A DNA stretch of 64,000 nucleotides from Labia minor (GCA_963082975.1 OY720347.1:48050655-48114654), one strand, 5' to 3'; positions 32,146-44,519 are shown, counted from the first letter of the stretch. Notes: generated from the letters alone by a model not told the origin. Made by a program: numbers and translations.

Positions 32146-33519
32146 GATAATATATTATATTATTTTCGATTATTAAAAAAAAAATATAAGAATAAATATT
32201 CCACTTCACGACAAAACAGAAAGTTTAATATTATTATTAAATTGATATTTTAAATTTAATGCATTAGGAAAACGTAAAGCATTTCAATTTATAAAAAAAT
32301 ATTATAATAAAACTTGTAATGATAAGTCTTTTATATTAAGTCTCTACTCCCAATGGTGATTTCTCAATTGACAATAATGATCACTTGAATATATAATAAT
32401 TTCCCTTAACAAGGATCAAAATAATTTAGAAAGCGAACAAGCAAATATGATTAAAGATTAAATTTATATGTTTCTTAATGAAATACAAATATATACAAAT
32501 TAGGTACAAATATATGATATTGCTAGGCAGAAGAAGCTATTATTTATATAAATATTATATTGAAATCCAATTTATATTTATATACCTATTATTTAATAAT
32601 AAATTACCTAAGCCTAAATAATTAAAAAATATTTAATATACTGAAAATAATTAATATTTAATAAATTGAATTTTTGGTGACTGAGCCTAAAATAAAATAT
32701 AAGTTTAACTATATATATGCTATATATAACTTTTATTTTTATTATTTGTTCATCTTTACAAATAGATGTGTCTCATTTTCATTATTTATTTAAATAGCAT
32801 TTGATATAAAGAATATTTGGATTATGCTAAGAAAATTTCATTGAAAAGAGAATTCATGTTTAAAAAATTCCCCGTGTTTGAGCTCCGAGGGATTTGTTTC
32901 TCGTTTCCAAGGCAAAACACTGAAGAAGATCCCTTATGAAGTCACTCGTCTGGGGAATGCTCATTTGTTCTCTATTCAAAGCGAAAAAAAGTAGAAGCCT
33001 CTTGTATTCTTTTACAAATACTTATGTCTTTTTCTCGCCTTATTTGATTTATTATCTTTTGTCAAGGCTCTTTCGATCTTAGAGATAATATGAAAAAGGA
33101 TACAATTTCATTTATCTCATATAATTAATTGATGAAGAAGAAAAGTAATGTATTAATAAATTTTCCCAAACATTTATGTTCATTTTTTTTTTGTTTCTTT
33201 TTAGTGAAATTTAAAAGAATATATCAATGTCCGAATTGAATCTTTTCAAAAGATAAAAAAACACCACTTTGATTTTCTCATCATTAATAATCATTCATAT
33301 AAATATACCCGGAGGAGTGAAAGATAAAAAAGAATTCACTCATTAAGAACACAAATTAATTTAAAAGATTAAATTTAACGAGAAATCAAAAATAAACATT
33401 TTTTTTAATTAAATAAATTAACTTTGCTTTTCTTTATTTTAATTATTACACAACTTAGGTACTTCAATTGAATTAAAAAAAAATAAACAGCTACTTTATT
33501 TATTTTATTAGGAAATATT
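32146..33519. other. AT-rich DNA with one mixed-composition patch
   Basis: A patch at about 32865-32965 (GAGCTCCGAGGGATTTG, GAAGTCACTCGTCTGGGG) stands out. No frame or repeat partner was recognised. The rest is AT-rich. Confidence 0.45.
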
Positions 33520-33990
33520 TACGAGGGCAGGTAAATAACTCCATGATTTTTTGAATTTCCTCTTTACGAGGGCAGGTAAATAACTATGATTTTTTGAATT
33601 TCCTTTTAAATGAAATGGCAATACTACTCCTGTCAGCAGGTAACTATCAGCTGACTCCTGCTGAAATAAGAACCATCTGGGTCTTTTAGTTTTTAGTTGA
33701 AATCAGATTTGAATTGCTCCCTCATTCACCGTATTATCCGGATTTATTCCCGAATGACTATTTCTTATATCCAAACCTGAAGAAATGACTGGGCAGAAAT
33801 CATATCACAAACAAATCTATTTTGATATCCTCGACATATGTTATTTTTTGGAAGGGATAAAAAAATTGGAGAAACGTTGGACAAAATATATAGAGCTCAA
33901 AGGAGACTAGGTTGAAAAATAAAACAATTTTTTAACAAAAAAGCTGTTTCATTCAAAAAGTCACGGACTTATTGATCTGCCTTCGAAATA
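33520..33990 (+). mobile_element. Mariner relic with duplicated left end
   Basis: The left terminal motif TACGAGGGCAGGTAAATAAC occurs twice, at 33520 and 33565, as a tandem duplication of about 45 bp. The right end has CTGCCTTCGAA at 33977-33987. The interior keeps only a C-terminal transposase piece with stops: SPYYPDLFPNDYFLYPNLKKW contains the third catalytic Asp in the mariner PD...DY context, followed by WKG, KNWRN and later a KAVSFKKS-like tail. The N-terminal half is deleted. Confidence 0.8.
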
Positions 33991-35489
33991 TATATATAAA
34001 CAATAACAATAATTCATCTTTATCATTATAATGATGACTATATTAATCATTCCACATAAATACAAGAAAATAAAATAAAAATACTTAATATTAAAAATTA
34101 TTTAAGATCATCCCCGAAGCATCAAAACTATTCGTGTTAAGACAAAAATAGATTTATTAACAATTATTTGTTACCTTTTTTTAATGTTTTTATGTTTTTT
34201 GTTATATTTGTTTGAAGAATTAATTTCTTTTAATAAATTATTTTATATTTTTAAAATAATAATAGAAATAGAAAACAATTTATTAAACTTTCATTACATT
34301 TAAATTGGTCCGAAAATTGTTGATTAATAAAAAAACTCGTCCTGTTGGGGGCATTAGATCCATTCAAGCATAAAACGTTTTCAACAATACTTTACTGAAT
34401 GTAATTAAATTTTTATTAAAATGTTAAAAGATAAAAATAAAGGACAATCGTTTACAATAAAAGAGGAATGAGCATCGTAATTATAGAGTGCTTTATCCAA
34501 CCGTGGTCATGAAATTTGACTTTGTAGAAAAGCTGGTCTGCTTTAATTAAAAATTTCTATTAGAATTAAAATTATTATAATCTATTAAGTTATTCATACT
34601 TTTTTGTTTTGTTTTTTACTACATAGATTATAATTTGATATGTTTGAGACTCTTCCTTCATACAAAAAATAAGAAGATAAAAATATGAATCATAGTCATT
34701 TATAATTTTTCTCATTGAAAGAGATTTCTATTTTAGCGTACCAATAGAAATACTTTTTTCTCTTATTTTATTTAGACAAGCAAAAGAAAGAGGAGATAAA
34801 AAAAAGGGAGTAAGAGATATCATCTCAAAAAAAAACTTAAGATGAAGTTCAATTTATGATAAAAATAATTTCTTTTTTATCTTTTTCAATTTTTGATATA
34901 AAACTTCACTTTTAGATAAGCTATAAGAAATGTGATTTGTCTCTTTTGTATTTTATATTATTATAATGCTATTATATAATTAGAATATAATAACAAACTT
35001 ACACTTCTCTCATTAATTATAATTAACAATAAATATTTTTTTTTGTTTATTTTAATATCAATCAATCGTTAATAATTATTTTTCCAATCAATTATATAAT
35101 TTACTAGACGAACCCGTTGCAAACGGTGTTTGCAATTTAGGTTTAAAATGAATTGTAACTAACTTCATAATGTTACAGACATCACTTACATACATACATA
35201 CAAACAACGGAAATTACTAAGACGATGCTTAGTTACAAATATTTATTTTTTACAAATTAATTGTTATCTAAATTCCAGATTTGAAGCTTGCCTATTTGAA
35301 AATATGCATTATGAAAACAAATAATTTATTGCCTAATAATTGTTATTTCCAAATTAATTTGAAGAATCGCATTATTCTTTTCAAGTATTGCAAATAATTG
35401 AATTTTTTTTAAAAATATGATTTAATATCACCAAAATAATAATAAATATGTTTGTGTTTTGCGTAGAAAGTAAAAAGCTATCTTGTCTG
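33991..35489. other. AT-rich DNA, nothing recognised
   Basis: No gene or repeat end recognised. A short patch at about 35105-35140 (GACGAACCCGTTGCAAACGG) has no match in the window. Confidence 0.5.
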
Positions 35490-35700
35490 ATGACTATTTA
35501 TCAATCTATCTTTATGGCTCTTCGGAACTCAAAAGTTCTTGGCCGCAGCATCCACATTTCTCCAAGCGTTCCTATCCATCACACCCATCCAAATTCTATT
35601 TTCTCCCATCTCTGCCCACCCTGTCTTTGATCTTCTAATCGGTCTCCCCACAAATATATTTTTCGCCAATCTTCTTATCTGTGGACTAATCTTATTAAAT
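35490..35700 (-). pseudogene. LINE 3'-end relic (LINE 3)
   Basis: The minus strand carries NIFVGRPIRRSK and, nearer the end, NAWRNVDAAAKNF, matching the C-terminus of the LINE at 31640-32145 with an internal deletion. The plus-strand frames across it (35448-35630, 35539-35730) are antisense shadows. Confidence 0.75.
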
Positions 35701-36415
35701 GGTAAGGGCCAGACTCCTCAACATTCTTAACTAAAATACCCTCTTTATTTACCTTGGAAGAATTTTTTTTTTTTCATAGTATCTCTTCTTCTTGACTTAA
35801 TTTTTTTTATGAATTTCGTGAGTAAAGTGATTATCTTCATATTTTTTGTAAATTTTAAAAAATAATCATGATTATTCTTACAATTGGAATTTAAACTGGT
35901 GGAAAAAATCCAAATACCAAGCAGGAGTTGTGCCAGGTATATAATATAATTTGGGTGCATGCATTCAAATTGACTATTAATTTCCAATAAAACTTTTGCA
36001 AATAGTGGTAGTACCTCCCACATTACCACAAAGTATTTCCAAAAGTTTTATTGGAAATGCAATTAAATACACTATTCAGGAAATTAACGTTTTAAAAACA
36101 ATTAATATTAAGGTGAGGAACTTGGCGCCCGCCAAGCTTTGATTTCACTAATTTTTTTGAAAGACAATTTTGAAGGCCCTAACTTTTTTGATTTCCTAAC
36201 TTGGCGAGGAATCTCTACCTCGAAGTGGTTTTTTGTCAGATTTATTAATATTTCAAGGTCACAGATTAACGCATGCGCGATAGAAGGCAATTCAAATGTG
36301 AAATAGTGGTATCTTAATAACCGTTTTAGTCCTTACGATTTTGTTTAAAAAGGTTTATATATACCTATCACAAATCCTACTTGGTGTTTTAATTTTTTTC
36401 CGACAGGGTAATTTT
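35701..36415. other. AT-rich DNA with moderate patches
   Basis: At about 35890-36065 an imperfect inverted pair lies: AATTTCCAATAAAACTTTTGC at about 35978 and AAAAGTTTTATTGGAAATGC at about 36040. A minus-strand 60-codon frame (36108-36290) shows no domain. Confidence 0.4.
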
Positions 36416-36483
36416 CAATGCCTTATCTATTATATTCTTTATTTTGTAATTTAATTGTGAAAACTCTTTTAAAAGAATATAAA
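36416..36483 (+). repeat. Direct repeat, first copy (68 bp)
   Basis: It starts near CAATGCCTTATCTATTATATTC and ends with AAAAGAATATAAACC. The segment recurs at 37300-37366 with a few changes. Confidence 0.7.
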
Positions 36484-36529
36484 CCTTCTTGTCTCAATAA
36501 GTTTAATTTTCTCTTATGATGTAGTAATG

Positions 36530-36980
36530 CGAAAGACTTCAGAAAAGCGATTTAGAGAGCAGATAGGGTGGGTGTGATGGAGGGAAGGGGGCATATAAGT
36601 AAGTGGCTTGCTCTCTCTTAATAAAATCTTGTTGAAAAATATGAAAACCCTTTGTCAGATTAAGACAATGGCAACTCATTCTATGACAGAATGGTGTTCA
36701 TTTGTATTAGTTAAATTCCCGCGAACGCGACCACTTGAGAGCGAAGCATGCGACATGCAAATTAAGACGGCAAGTGAGAAGAATGAGAGAAAATCACAAG
36801 AGGGAGGCGAAAATTATTCATTCGAAGAAACAAGTTTAGATGAAATCCCGATTGAGGTTTTATTAGGGCTCGAAATGGAAGGATTTGCTTTTGAAACTAT
36901 TAGCTTTGTACAAATTCCCCCTCTCTTCACCTCTATCAACATTCTTCACTTGGAAATTAAAAGGTTTTGGAAATAAATTG
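36530..36980 (+). other. Mixed-composition segment with an unassigned 122-codon frame
   Basis: The frame 36608-36976 starts MLSLNKILLK and includes EKNERKSQEGGENYSFEETSLDEIPIEVLLGLEMEGF, with charged residues unlike the AT-driven frames elsewhere. I recognise no domain. The composition (GAACGCGACCACTTGAGAGC near 36722) exceeds the background. It could be an exon of an unrecognised gene, a TE remnant or chance. No flanking splice pattern was convincing. Confidence 0.25.
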
Positions 36981-37299
36981 AAAGATGAAGGAAGTGGAGT
37001 GGAATTTTCATCTCCTTTTACTTTTAATCAATTAATAACTGAAAAATAAGGAGTTCATATTTTCATTATAAAACCTTTTATAACCATAATTTTTATGTAT
37101 TCAATAATAATTATTCTTTGAAAATAATCAAAATTAAAAGAAAAGTATTTATGTAAATTAAAATGATATTTAAAAACATAACTTTTGAAGATGATACCGA
37201 AATGCGCATAAAGCAAATATATAAAAAAACTTGAAATTTCTCAGATTATTAATTAAAAATTATTCTTATTAAATTTTTTATTTTTTAAGTTTGATTTTT
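36981..37299. other. AT-rich DNA, nothing recognised
   Basis: No gene or repeat end recognised. Confidence 0.5.
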
Positions 37300-37366
37300 A
37301 CCTTATCTATTATATTCTTTATTTTAAAATTTAATTGTGAAAACTCTTTTAAAAGAATATAAACCG
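37300..37366 (+). repeat. Direct repeat, second copy
   Basis: Partner of 36416-36483. Just downstream GAGAATAGAAAAATTATTATATTCAT-type sequence (about 37366) itself recurs at about 37541, so the area holds several decayed tandem-like units. Confidence 0.7.
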
Positions 37367-38353
37367 AGAATAGAAAAATTATTATATTCATCACTTATTC
37401 AGATATTTTAACTATTGCCTAAGGTTAAATCTAGTTTTTTCTTTTATTTAATTAAATAAACAAAATTGTGAAAATCTTTTGAAATATGCTAAGCTATTAT
37501 ATAAATTGTGATATCATTATATTTACACATTGTTTTTTTCCGAGAATAGAAAAATCATTATATTTATTATTCGAGTTTTGTTTAACTTGCTAGATAGAAA
37601 AGATACAATCTTTTCATTCTATGAGAATAGCATAGCAAAATTTTTTAAATATTATGAAAAATCTCTCTCTGATATGATAAAATATAATTATTTTTTAATG
37701 TCTAAATAAAATATCTTAAAAAATCTCGTTATATTTGTTCTATCCATCTTTAAACATTTTTTAAAAACTCATATCTTCTAAATTTTTGCTTTGTCGGCTT
37801 ATCTAAAAGCTCTGCATGTGACTGATAAAAAGACAGAAAAAATGTTTTACTTCTAAAAATTTCCCTAGACCTGACACTCAAAAATAAATTTACATTATCT
37901 ACCTTAATACATTTTGTGGAAAACTTTTTTTCTATAAATTAATTTACTAATAAGTTCTGATAATAAACACCAATAAAAAATATTAGTTAATTAACATCGA
38001 ATAGTTAGGTCTTTTTTATCTAAAGGGAATTATCTAAAAGGCTTCAAGTGAACCTAATTGATTTTCATTTTTTTGCATAAAATATTAAAAATTTCACGAA
38101 ATTTAAAATTCTCAATTCTGAAATGGACCAGAGATCAAAATAATTTAATTTAGGTAAGAGTAAATACATAGTTATATTTTAATTTAATAGTGTTCTTTTT
38201 ACTCAAAAAAATGTAATTTATTTAAATTCTTTTATAATTTATATATTTTTTATTACATATTTTATATTAGTTTTCTTCACTCATACATGAATTTAGATGA
38301 GTTATTTTACTGAATTTAGGATTAGAGTAAAGTCAAAAAAATGAGTTATATAT
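37367..38353. other. AT-rich DNA, nothing further recognised
   Basis: Apart from the decayed repeat units near 37366-37580, no gene or TE end was recognised. Confidence 0.45.
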
Positions 38354-39193
38354 AGGGTTTTTGGGATAAATTTGGCATATTTATAATTGATTATATTTTC
38401 CCTTATATTAGAGGTATTAACACGTCATTTAAAAGTTTGGACCCTTCTTCATTCATATATAAGATGGCAGAAAGGATGTATGACTGGATCCCACCTGAAT
38501 CATAGAAGAGAATAACTTGCATTATTATCATTCGTGCCGGCCATCAAAATAAGGATATTATGACTGCTGCCCATTGCTCCCTGAACACAGTAAATACAAT
38601 CAGGCATGAACTAGTGACTTGCAATAGTGACTACGAGGATGTAGCAAGAAGAAAAATAATCCCTAGCTGACCATCTGATTTCGTTCTTACAGCAGAATTC
38701 CTCACAAATCTGCAGGAAAAGGTGCTGAAGAACCCTGACATTGGAATTCGGGCTTTGTCACATAAAATAAATGTTGCAGCCTCTACTATAAAGCTTGCAC
38801 TCAATGAAGACCTTCGTTGCTACTCATACAAGTTATACCGCAAAGGTCAGCTCTGCTCACAGAAAAATTTCTACGATTTTACCAGTTCAAATTTTTAGCC
38901 TCCAAACTCCCCAGACCTTAACCCCATGGATTATTTTGTTTGAGAAGCAGTTGAAAAAGACACCAATCGCACTTTCAGTAAAACAAAAGCCCAGTTAATG
39001 GATCAAATTAAAACAGTTTTTGAGGCCCTTCTCAGCTTGTTTGAGGTTCCGAAGCAAGAATGAATGGTTATGGTGGTTATTTTGAGAGATTCTTGTAGAT
39101 AGCATTGTAATTTACTCTGCCTATAATTGTTCTTGTCAATTCATTAAATTTAATCAATTCTTACGAAACTGTCAAATTTATCCCGAACAACCT
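38354..39193 (+). mobile_element. Tc1/mariner-superfamily transposon, deleted and broken
   Basis: Imperfect 24-bp TIRs: left AGGGTTTTTGGGATAAATTT from 38354, right (inward) AGGTTGTTCGGGATAAATTT from 39193. Inside, a broken reading frame starts near ATG 38464 (MAERMYDWIPPES, then a stop), continues through AAHCSLNTVNTIRHEL and NPDIGIRALSHKINVAAST, and then jumps from the N-terminal DNA-binding part to PPNSPDLNPMDYFV (about 38898-38940), so the first two catalytic Asp residues are deleted. The third position is Asp (PMDY), unlike Glu in classical Tc1. Several stops and frameshifts make it inactive. Confidence 0.85.
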
Positions 39194-39266
39194 TTTTATG
39201 TGATGATTTCGTATCTAGTGTTTGATCCACGTGGGTGGGTATTTATTTATTTACAAAACCATCATG

Positions 39267-39274
39267 CATTAGAC
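39267..39274 (+). repeat. Target-site duplication of hAT MITE (left)
   Basis: CATTAGAC, identical to 39563-39570. Confidence 0.85.
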
Positions 39275-39562
39275 CTGGGATGTCCAAATCGCGGCCCACT
39301 AAAAGTTTTGATGCGGCACACTATCGACTCATTTTGGAGTTAAATTTTAAAGAATTCACAGTCCGGCAAGCGACCTATAACTTTGAGGCTATAAAAAAAG
39401 GCTGCAACATTCAAAAAGAAAAAACCACCTCTATCCCCAAAAATCTCCATAAGTTTTGAGACATTCACTAGCTGGGCTTAACATATTCTGGTAATTTTGC
39501 GGCCCAATTAAATATTTAAGTTTGCGATGTGGCCCATTAAATTAAAAGGTTGGACATCCCTG
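39275..39562 (+). mobile_element. hAT-type MITE, 288 bp (GATGTCCAA family)
   Basis: TIRs are CTGGGATGTCCAA on the left (one base off the usual CAGGG start) and CAGGGATGTCCAACC read inward on the right, with a perfect 8-bp duplication. It is a sister, in opposite orientation, of 61248-61540. Frame 39235-39459 is a chance frame across it. Confidence 0.9.
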
Positions 39563-39570
39563 CATTAGAC
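39563..39570 (+). repeat. Target-site duplication of hAT MITE (right)
   Basis: CATTAGAC, the partner of 39267-39274. Confidence 0.85.
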
Positions 39571-39638
39571 TATCTAACCATATACCCCTTTAACTTTAAA
39601 TTTCAAATATATATTAGAAAATGTTGGAAAGTATTTAA

Positions 39639-40268
39639 ATAAGTTGACCTGTGGCCAGGTCCGAACCGACCGACGGTTTGAAATAAATTAATTTCCAGCT
39701 ACAGAAACAATTTCAAATAATTTTCATATATCTATTAATGTAATAAAAAACAGATATGGATAGAACATAAATATTTTTAATTTTATTTTATTTATAATAT
39801 ATATGTTAGACCAGGCTGTGACGTCATGAATGGCTGGATGACGTCATATAATTTTAAATCAAGAAAAAACTAATAAATATGATTTTTTTCGAGGATAAAA
39901 CCAATACAAAAAGCATGATTCGTGGTGATATATAAAAAAATCTCCTTTGGTGTGAAAATAACCCTTTCCTTCCTATCGTCGATCGCTAATACTACCACTT
40001 CCGGTTTCCGGAATTGCACCAAAAGTTGATCAATTCATCCCACTGATGCATTAAGTAAATATACCAAATTTCATCAAAATCGGTTGAGCCGTTCAGGCTG
40101 TACACATCTATACGGACGGACAGACGGACGGACAGACGGACAGACATCATGCTAAAAATACTTTTTTCTGTTTAGAAAATGCATGATTCGTGGAGATATG
40201 TAAAAATCTCCACATGTGAAATTTGGTGTGAAAACAATACCTCCCTTACTATCGTCGGTCGGTAAAAA
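39639..40268 (-). mobile_element. Helentron-like repeat, family A, full-length copy A4
   Basis: Minus-strand 5' motif ACCGACCGACG (plus CGTCGGTCGGT at 40253-40263), inverted partner next to the terminal hairpin at 39646-39661 (GACCTG, loop GCCA, CAGGTC on the minus strand). Two TGACGTCA palindromes lie at 39819-39826 and 39839-39846, 20 bp apart start to start. The GGACAGACGGAC tract is expanded compared with A1. Confidence 0.78.
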
Positions 40269-41673
40269 TGTGCCAAGGAAGGTTGTTTTTGAAGTTATTT
40301 TTCATATTAACTTCTTTTGATAATTACATTTTAAAACATTCAATAACTATTTTTTATAAGAAATTTAAATTTAATAATCTTATAAGATGAAATAATAAGC
40401 GTGGTTTTCAGAAAACAATTGTGTTATTTTCGAAAATTAATGTACTACCGCCTAACCGAACAGCTTAGAGAAAACTATGTATTCCTCTATACAATATTCT
40501 TACGTGTTAAATTTTGATTACCTGCAAGAACTGAACTTTTAGAAAAAAAACATTTGCTTTATCCTACAAATATATTACAAATAATAATTGAAAATATTAA
40601 ATTAATAGGAAAATGTTCGAAATATATTTAGTTTTTGTTTAATACTCACAGATATATTTACTCTTTTATCTTAATCTTATTCTATTATTATACGTTAAAA
40701 CTTAAAAGAATGTATAATTTTCTTATAATTTTTTTTGTTCGTCTATCGTCATTTGACCATTTATGTCAATATTTTAGATAACTGATTTGATTATGAACAC
40801 AATTGTTTAGGGCAAGCAGTGTGAATTGTATTTCATTTTCACGGGGTTTCGAGAATACATTAATGTCACTATTATGAAATTTATCCATGAATGGATTAAT
40901 GTAACAGCTTTTGAATTTGTGAATGGGAATATGGGTTACTTGTCAACAGTAAACTCTCCCTTTTAGGGGTTGCCTTGAGGGTACATGGTAGAGCAACCAA
41001 TAAAGGTTAAGGAACAAAAGACAATTTCAAATTTCCGAATCAATTTCCTTTCGTAAAGAAGATTTTTCTCTCAAATTTGATTGGATTGTATAATTTTAAT
41101 ATGTGTGGGTTACAGATGTAGGCAAAAAAAAAAATCGAAATTAAAGTAAACACTTAAATTTTGAATTTTCTTTAAATATAAAATGAATCTGGTGGTATAT
41201 GATTTTAGACTTTATTAAAAATTAAAATAAAGTAATGAATTCGGAAGCTTTTAAGTTATAAAATTTGTTAATATCTTAATTTCAAGCGAGTATATTATTA
41301 CTTGGACATGATAAAGAACTAATTAAATTTAAGGAAACTGAAAGACATAAAATATAGTATATTTACTTACAATATAATCCTTTTACTATATTTAAAGCAT
41401 ATATTTTTTGATTTAGAAATTCAATGTAGAATATAAAATCCTAAAATCCCATTTCATGCATAATACATTGGCAATTGATGGTGTTTGAACATTAAGTTAA
41501 ATAATATCTTATATTAACTTGAACTTAATAATTTGTGTTAAATTCATTCTAAATAATTTGGTTAATGAGTTTTCTTTAGTGTGCAGAATTACATAAAAAG
41601 CTGGAACCTATAAAATTACTTATAAGAAAAAAAATTATAAATTAATATTTTAAATTTATTATTTATATAATTA
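40269..41673. other. AT-rich DNA with one mixed-composition patch
   Basis: The patch at about 40805-41040 (CACGGGGTTTCGAGAATAC, GGGTTGCCTTGAGGGTACATGG) has no recognised frame, repeat partner or fold. The rest is AT-rich. Confidence 0.45.
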
Positions 41674-41985
41674 CTAGCTGCTCAGAGCGCCTTCGGCGGT
41701 CTTCAAACCTAGACGGGGGCTCCGCCCGTGTACCCCCAAGTGGTATATAGTATTTGGTTGAAAGTAGTAAAAGGTTTTCATCCATTTTATTTTAATCAAT
41801 ATATTACATAAATCATTCATTTCTTTTTCTGTTCTTATTTAAAATATATTTTAATTTAATCAGTAAATTAATTATATATATATTATTATTGTACATATCT
41901 ATCTATGTGGCTCATCGATACTCGAAAGTTCTTGGTCGCAAAAACCAAATTTCTCCAAGTGTCCCATCCTTATCTATCTTAGCGA
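41674..41985 (-). mobile_element. LINE 3' end with GC-hairpin tail (LINE 4)
   Basis: On the minus strand a short coding remnant (GGACACTTGGAGAAATTTGG, near 41965) is followed by about 210 bp of AT-rich 3' tail and then a GC block: hairpin GGGCGGAGCCCCC (41715-41729 region) and GAAGGCGCTCTGAGCAGCTAG ending at 41674. The same tail closes LINE 5 at 58250-58491. The GCTCTGAGCAGCTAG terminus is shared, so it marks either the LINE's 3' end or another repeat attached to it. Confidence 0.75.
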
Positions 41986-43540
41986 AATTTGATATTTGAT
42001 TTGTCCTAAATCTGAATTAGAAGAAAATTATAAATTGCCTCCTCTTCTAGTCCAATTCATTTACCCACCCATGTAGCACAAGGCATCTTATTTTCTTAAC
42101 ACTCTGTTTTTTTAAATTTAAAATAGAGGGAAAGAAAGAGTTTCTAATTATATTCGAATAGTCTATATATTATTAATATCAGTATTTTTTTCTGAATTTA
42201 ATACCAAGTTGATTTTCAAAATTTTCTATTCTTAATGCATATGATTGATTACATGTATTAAAATTTAAAAAATTCAAATATTCTAATTTTTAAATTTATA
42301 TATAATTTAATATTATTTTTTATTAATATCATATCAAAAAAAGAGAATTTATTAAAAATTAAAAATAAAAAAAGAAGCCTATTAATAAAAAAAATATAAT
42401 AGAATACAATAATTTTGATTTAAAACAAATTTTAAAAAAATACTCAATATAAAAAAGTCAAAAATTTAAAACATCTCGTTTTTATCATTTGTCTAAAAAA
42501 TCATATTTTAATTTTTATATAACCAAGAAATCATTTTTACATTTAAAATATAGTTGTAATTAATTAGAAATCGGTTCAGCCAATTTTGAGTCTATAACAT
42601 CCTTATTTTCCGGACAGACAGACAGACATGAAAAATTCTAAAGTCACTTTTAGATTCTAGAGGTCATGAAACGCGAAGATATTCAAACATTTTTAAATTC
42701 TGAGCAATGTGCAGACAAAAACCTTTTTTTATATATATAGATCTTATAGTTTGATTTAAAATATTTAAAATTAAAGTTAATATAAAATAGTTTTTACATG
42801 AAAATATACTGGATAGACTAAAGACTGTCCCTTTCTAGGTGCTTGAGTGAACAATAAAATAAATAATATATAGAAGTTTTGAAAAAAAAATATTTCTTTT
42901 TAGATCAAATTTAATATAAAAATCAATCTTAAAAATTTATTTTATAAACGGGAGAATAAAATAAATATAAATATAAAACAAATATATATTTTATTATACA
43001 AACAAAACTCTTCCCAAAACCTAAAAATAATATATATATTTTTTTTAAATAAAAAAAAAACCATTTTCATTTCAAATTGTGTGGAATATTATGAAATGAT
43101 AAATTATAATACTTTAATATAATCTCTAAAAACTAATAAACCTAAAAATAATAAAGTAAAAAATAATTGTAAAATAGATTAACCATTTATTATTAATAAA
43201 CTTGATGAAAATGTTCTCCAAAAAGTTTACCAAATTGTAATTTATTTTACTTTACTTAATCAACGTTACGATGATGTTATTAATAATCTATCTAATGTAT
43301 TTATAACTGTGATGAAATGAAAATTTCAATTAATTTATTATAATTATATTAAACGAACTTTCAAATAAGATAATAACAATAATAAAACCTATAACTATAT
43401 TCATTTATTCAGATTGATAATTTTAAAATGTTTTTTTTTCTTGAATTTCTTATTGGATAAAATTAATTAATTGTTTAATTATATATTTTCATTTCCTATA
43501 ATCTTCCACTGTGCAAATAAATAATTATCGAGAAGAGGTT
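41986..43540. other. AT-rich DNA, nothing recognised
   Basis: A fragment at about 42565-42660 (ATCGGTTCAGCCAATTTTG, GGACAGACAGACAGACATG) resembles the CAGACAGAC/ACCGATTTTGA core of the Helentron-like repeats but has no ends. Confidence 0.45.
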
Positions 43541-43870
43541 TTCTATTCAGAGCTGATAAAAACAGAAAATGCAAAACGACAATACCAGCGAAGGATTCGA
43601 GAATGCTTGAAGGGTTGAGAAGAAGGGGAGATATGCGTTGCTAATGAAAAAGATTGCAAACGACACCAGAAGAATGTTTTTTTTTATTCTCTCATTTTTT
43701 CTTTGAAAGAATCCTCACGCGAGATGGAGATGAAAAGCGATGATGCTTTTTTAGCCAGATTGGAGGGAGCCCGAGTGGTTCTGAAGAGATCACCCTCATT
43801 CTATACTTAGGCATATTAAAGAGGCTCCGGTCTCCTCGGTCCTGAACAACTTCCAATTAGAACAAGTTAA
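43541..43870. other. Mixed-composition segment of unknown origin
   Basis: G+C is well above background (AGGGAGCCCGAGTGGTTCTG near 43766; GAGGCTCCGGTCTCCTCGG near 43821). No frame over 60 codons, TE end or RNA fold was recognised. It may be a conserved non-coding or regulatory block. Confidence 0.3.
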
Positions 43871-44280
43871 ACTCCTCTTTAGATCATCTAATAGACAATA
43901 GACGTTTCTACGATGTTTAATAAATTATACCTTTTACTTAAACAAGGGAATGTTAGCTTGGCCCTTCACATACAATATAATAAATCACCCTAGTAATAAT
44001 ATTCAATATTGAAAATGTGAAAAAATATTGCAATAGTATTTTTATTAGTATTTTTAAAATTTCAATTTGAAATCAGAATAGTGAAATAAATGTGTAGTTA
44101 AATGTGTTTCATTGTTTTAAAGAGAATAAAATAAATTATTATTATTTTCTGATTTTTTTAATTCACACATATAAAATAAAATTCAATTTTTACACACATA
44201 GCAAATGATTCATTTTTAAATCAATATCTGTGTGACTTTTCATATTTTTTATTTAAATAATTCAATTATTTTTATATGAA
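43871..44280. other. AT-rich DNA, nothing recognised
   Basis: No gene or repeat end recognised. Confidence 0.5.
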
Positions 44281-44410
44281 GACTACATTCTCTGTGGGTT
44301 GGGGGGAAAGACTTTCAACTTCATGGTCCTGTGTTAAAGTCTGGGGCCTAGCAAGGGCCCTAGTTGGGGTCTATTGGAACAAGGTCCACCCAACCTACTT
44401 GTTGAAAAGT
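44281..44410. repeat. Short GC-rich segment with inverted ends, SINE-like
   Basis: GTGGGTTGGGGGGAAAG at about 44295 is imperfectly inverted by CCACCCAACCTAC at about 44387. Between them lies GGGGCCTAGCAAGGGCCC. The order TTAAAG-TCTGGGGCCTAGCAAG slightly resembles the SINE-like block at 30937-30970. Class is unknown. Confidence 0.3.
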
Positions 44411-44514
44411 GTCTTTATAAATATATAGATCAAGAAAATCAAAATAATTAATTTATCTTGATTTAATACTCTTGAATATAATTAATTATTTAAAGGTTAA
44501 GAAAATCCGTTGTA

Positions 44515-44519
44515 CTGAT
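44515..44519 (+). repeat. Solo LTR target-site duplication (left)
   Basis: CTGAT, identical to 45376-45380. Confidence 0.8.
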
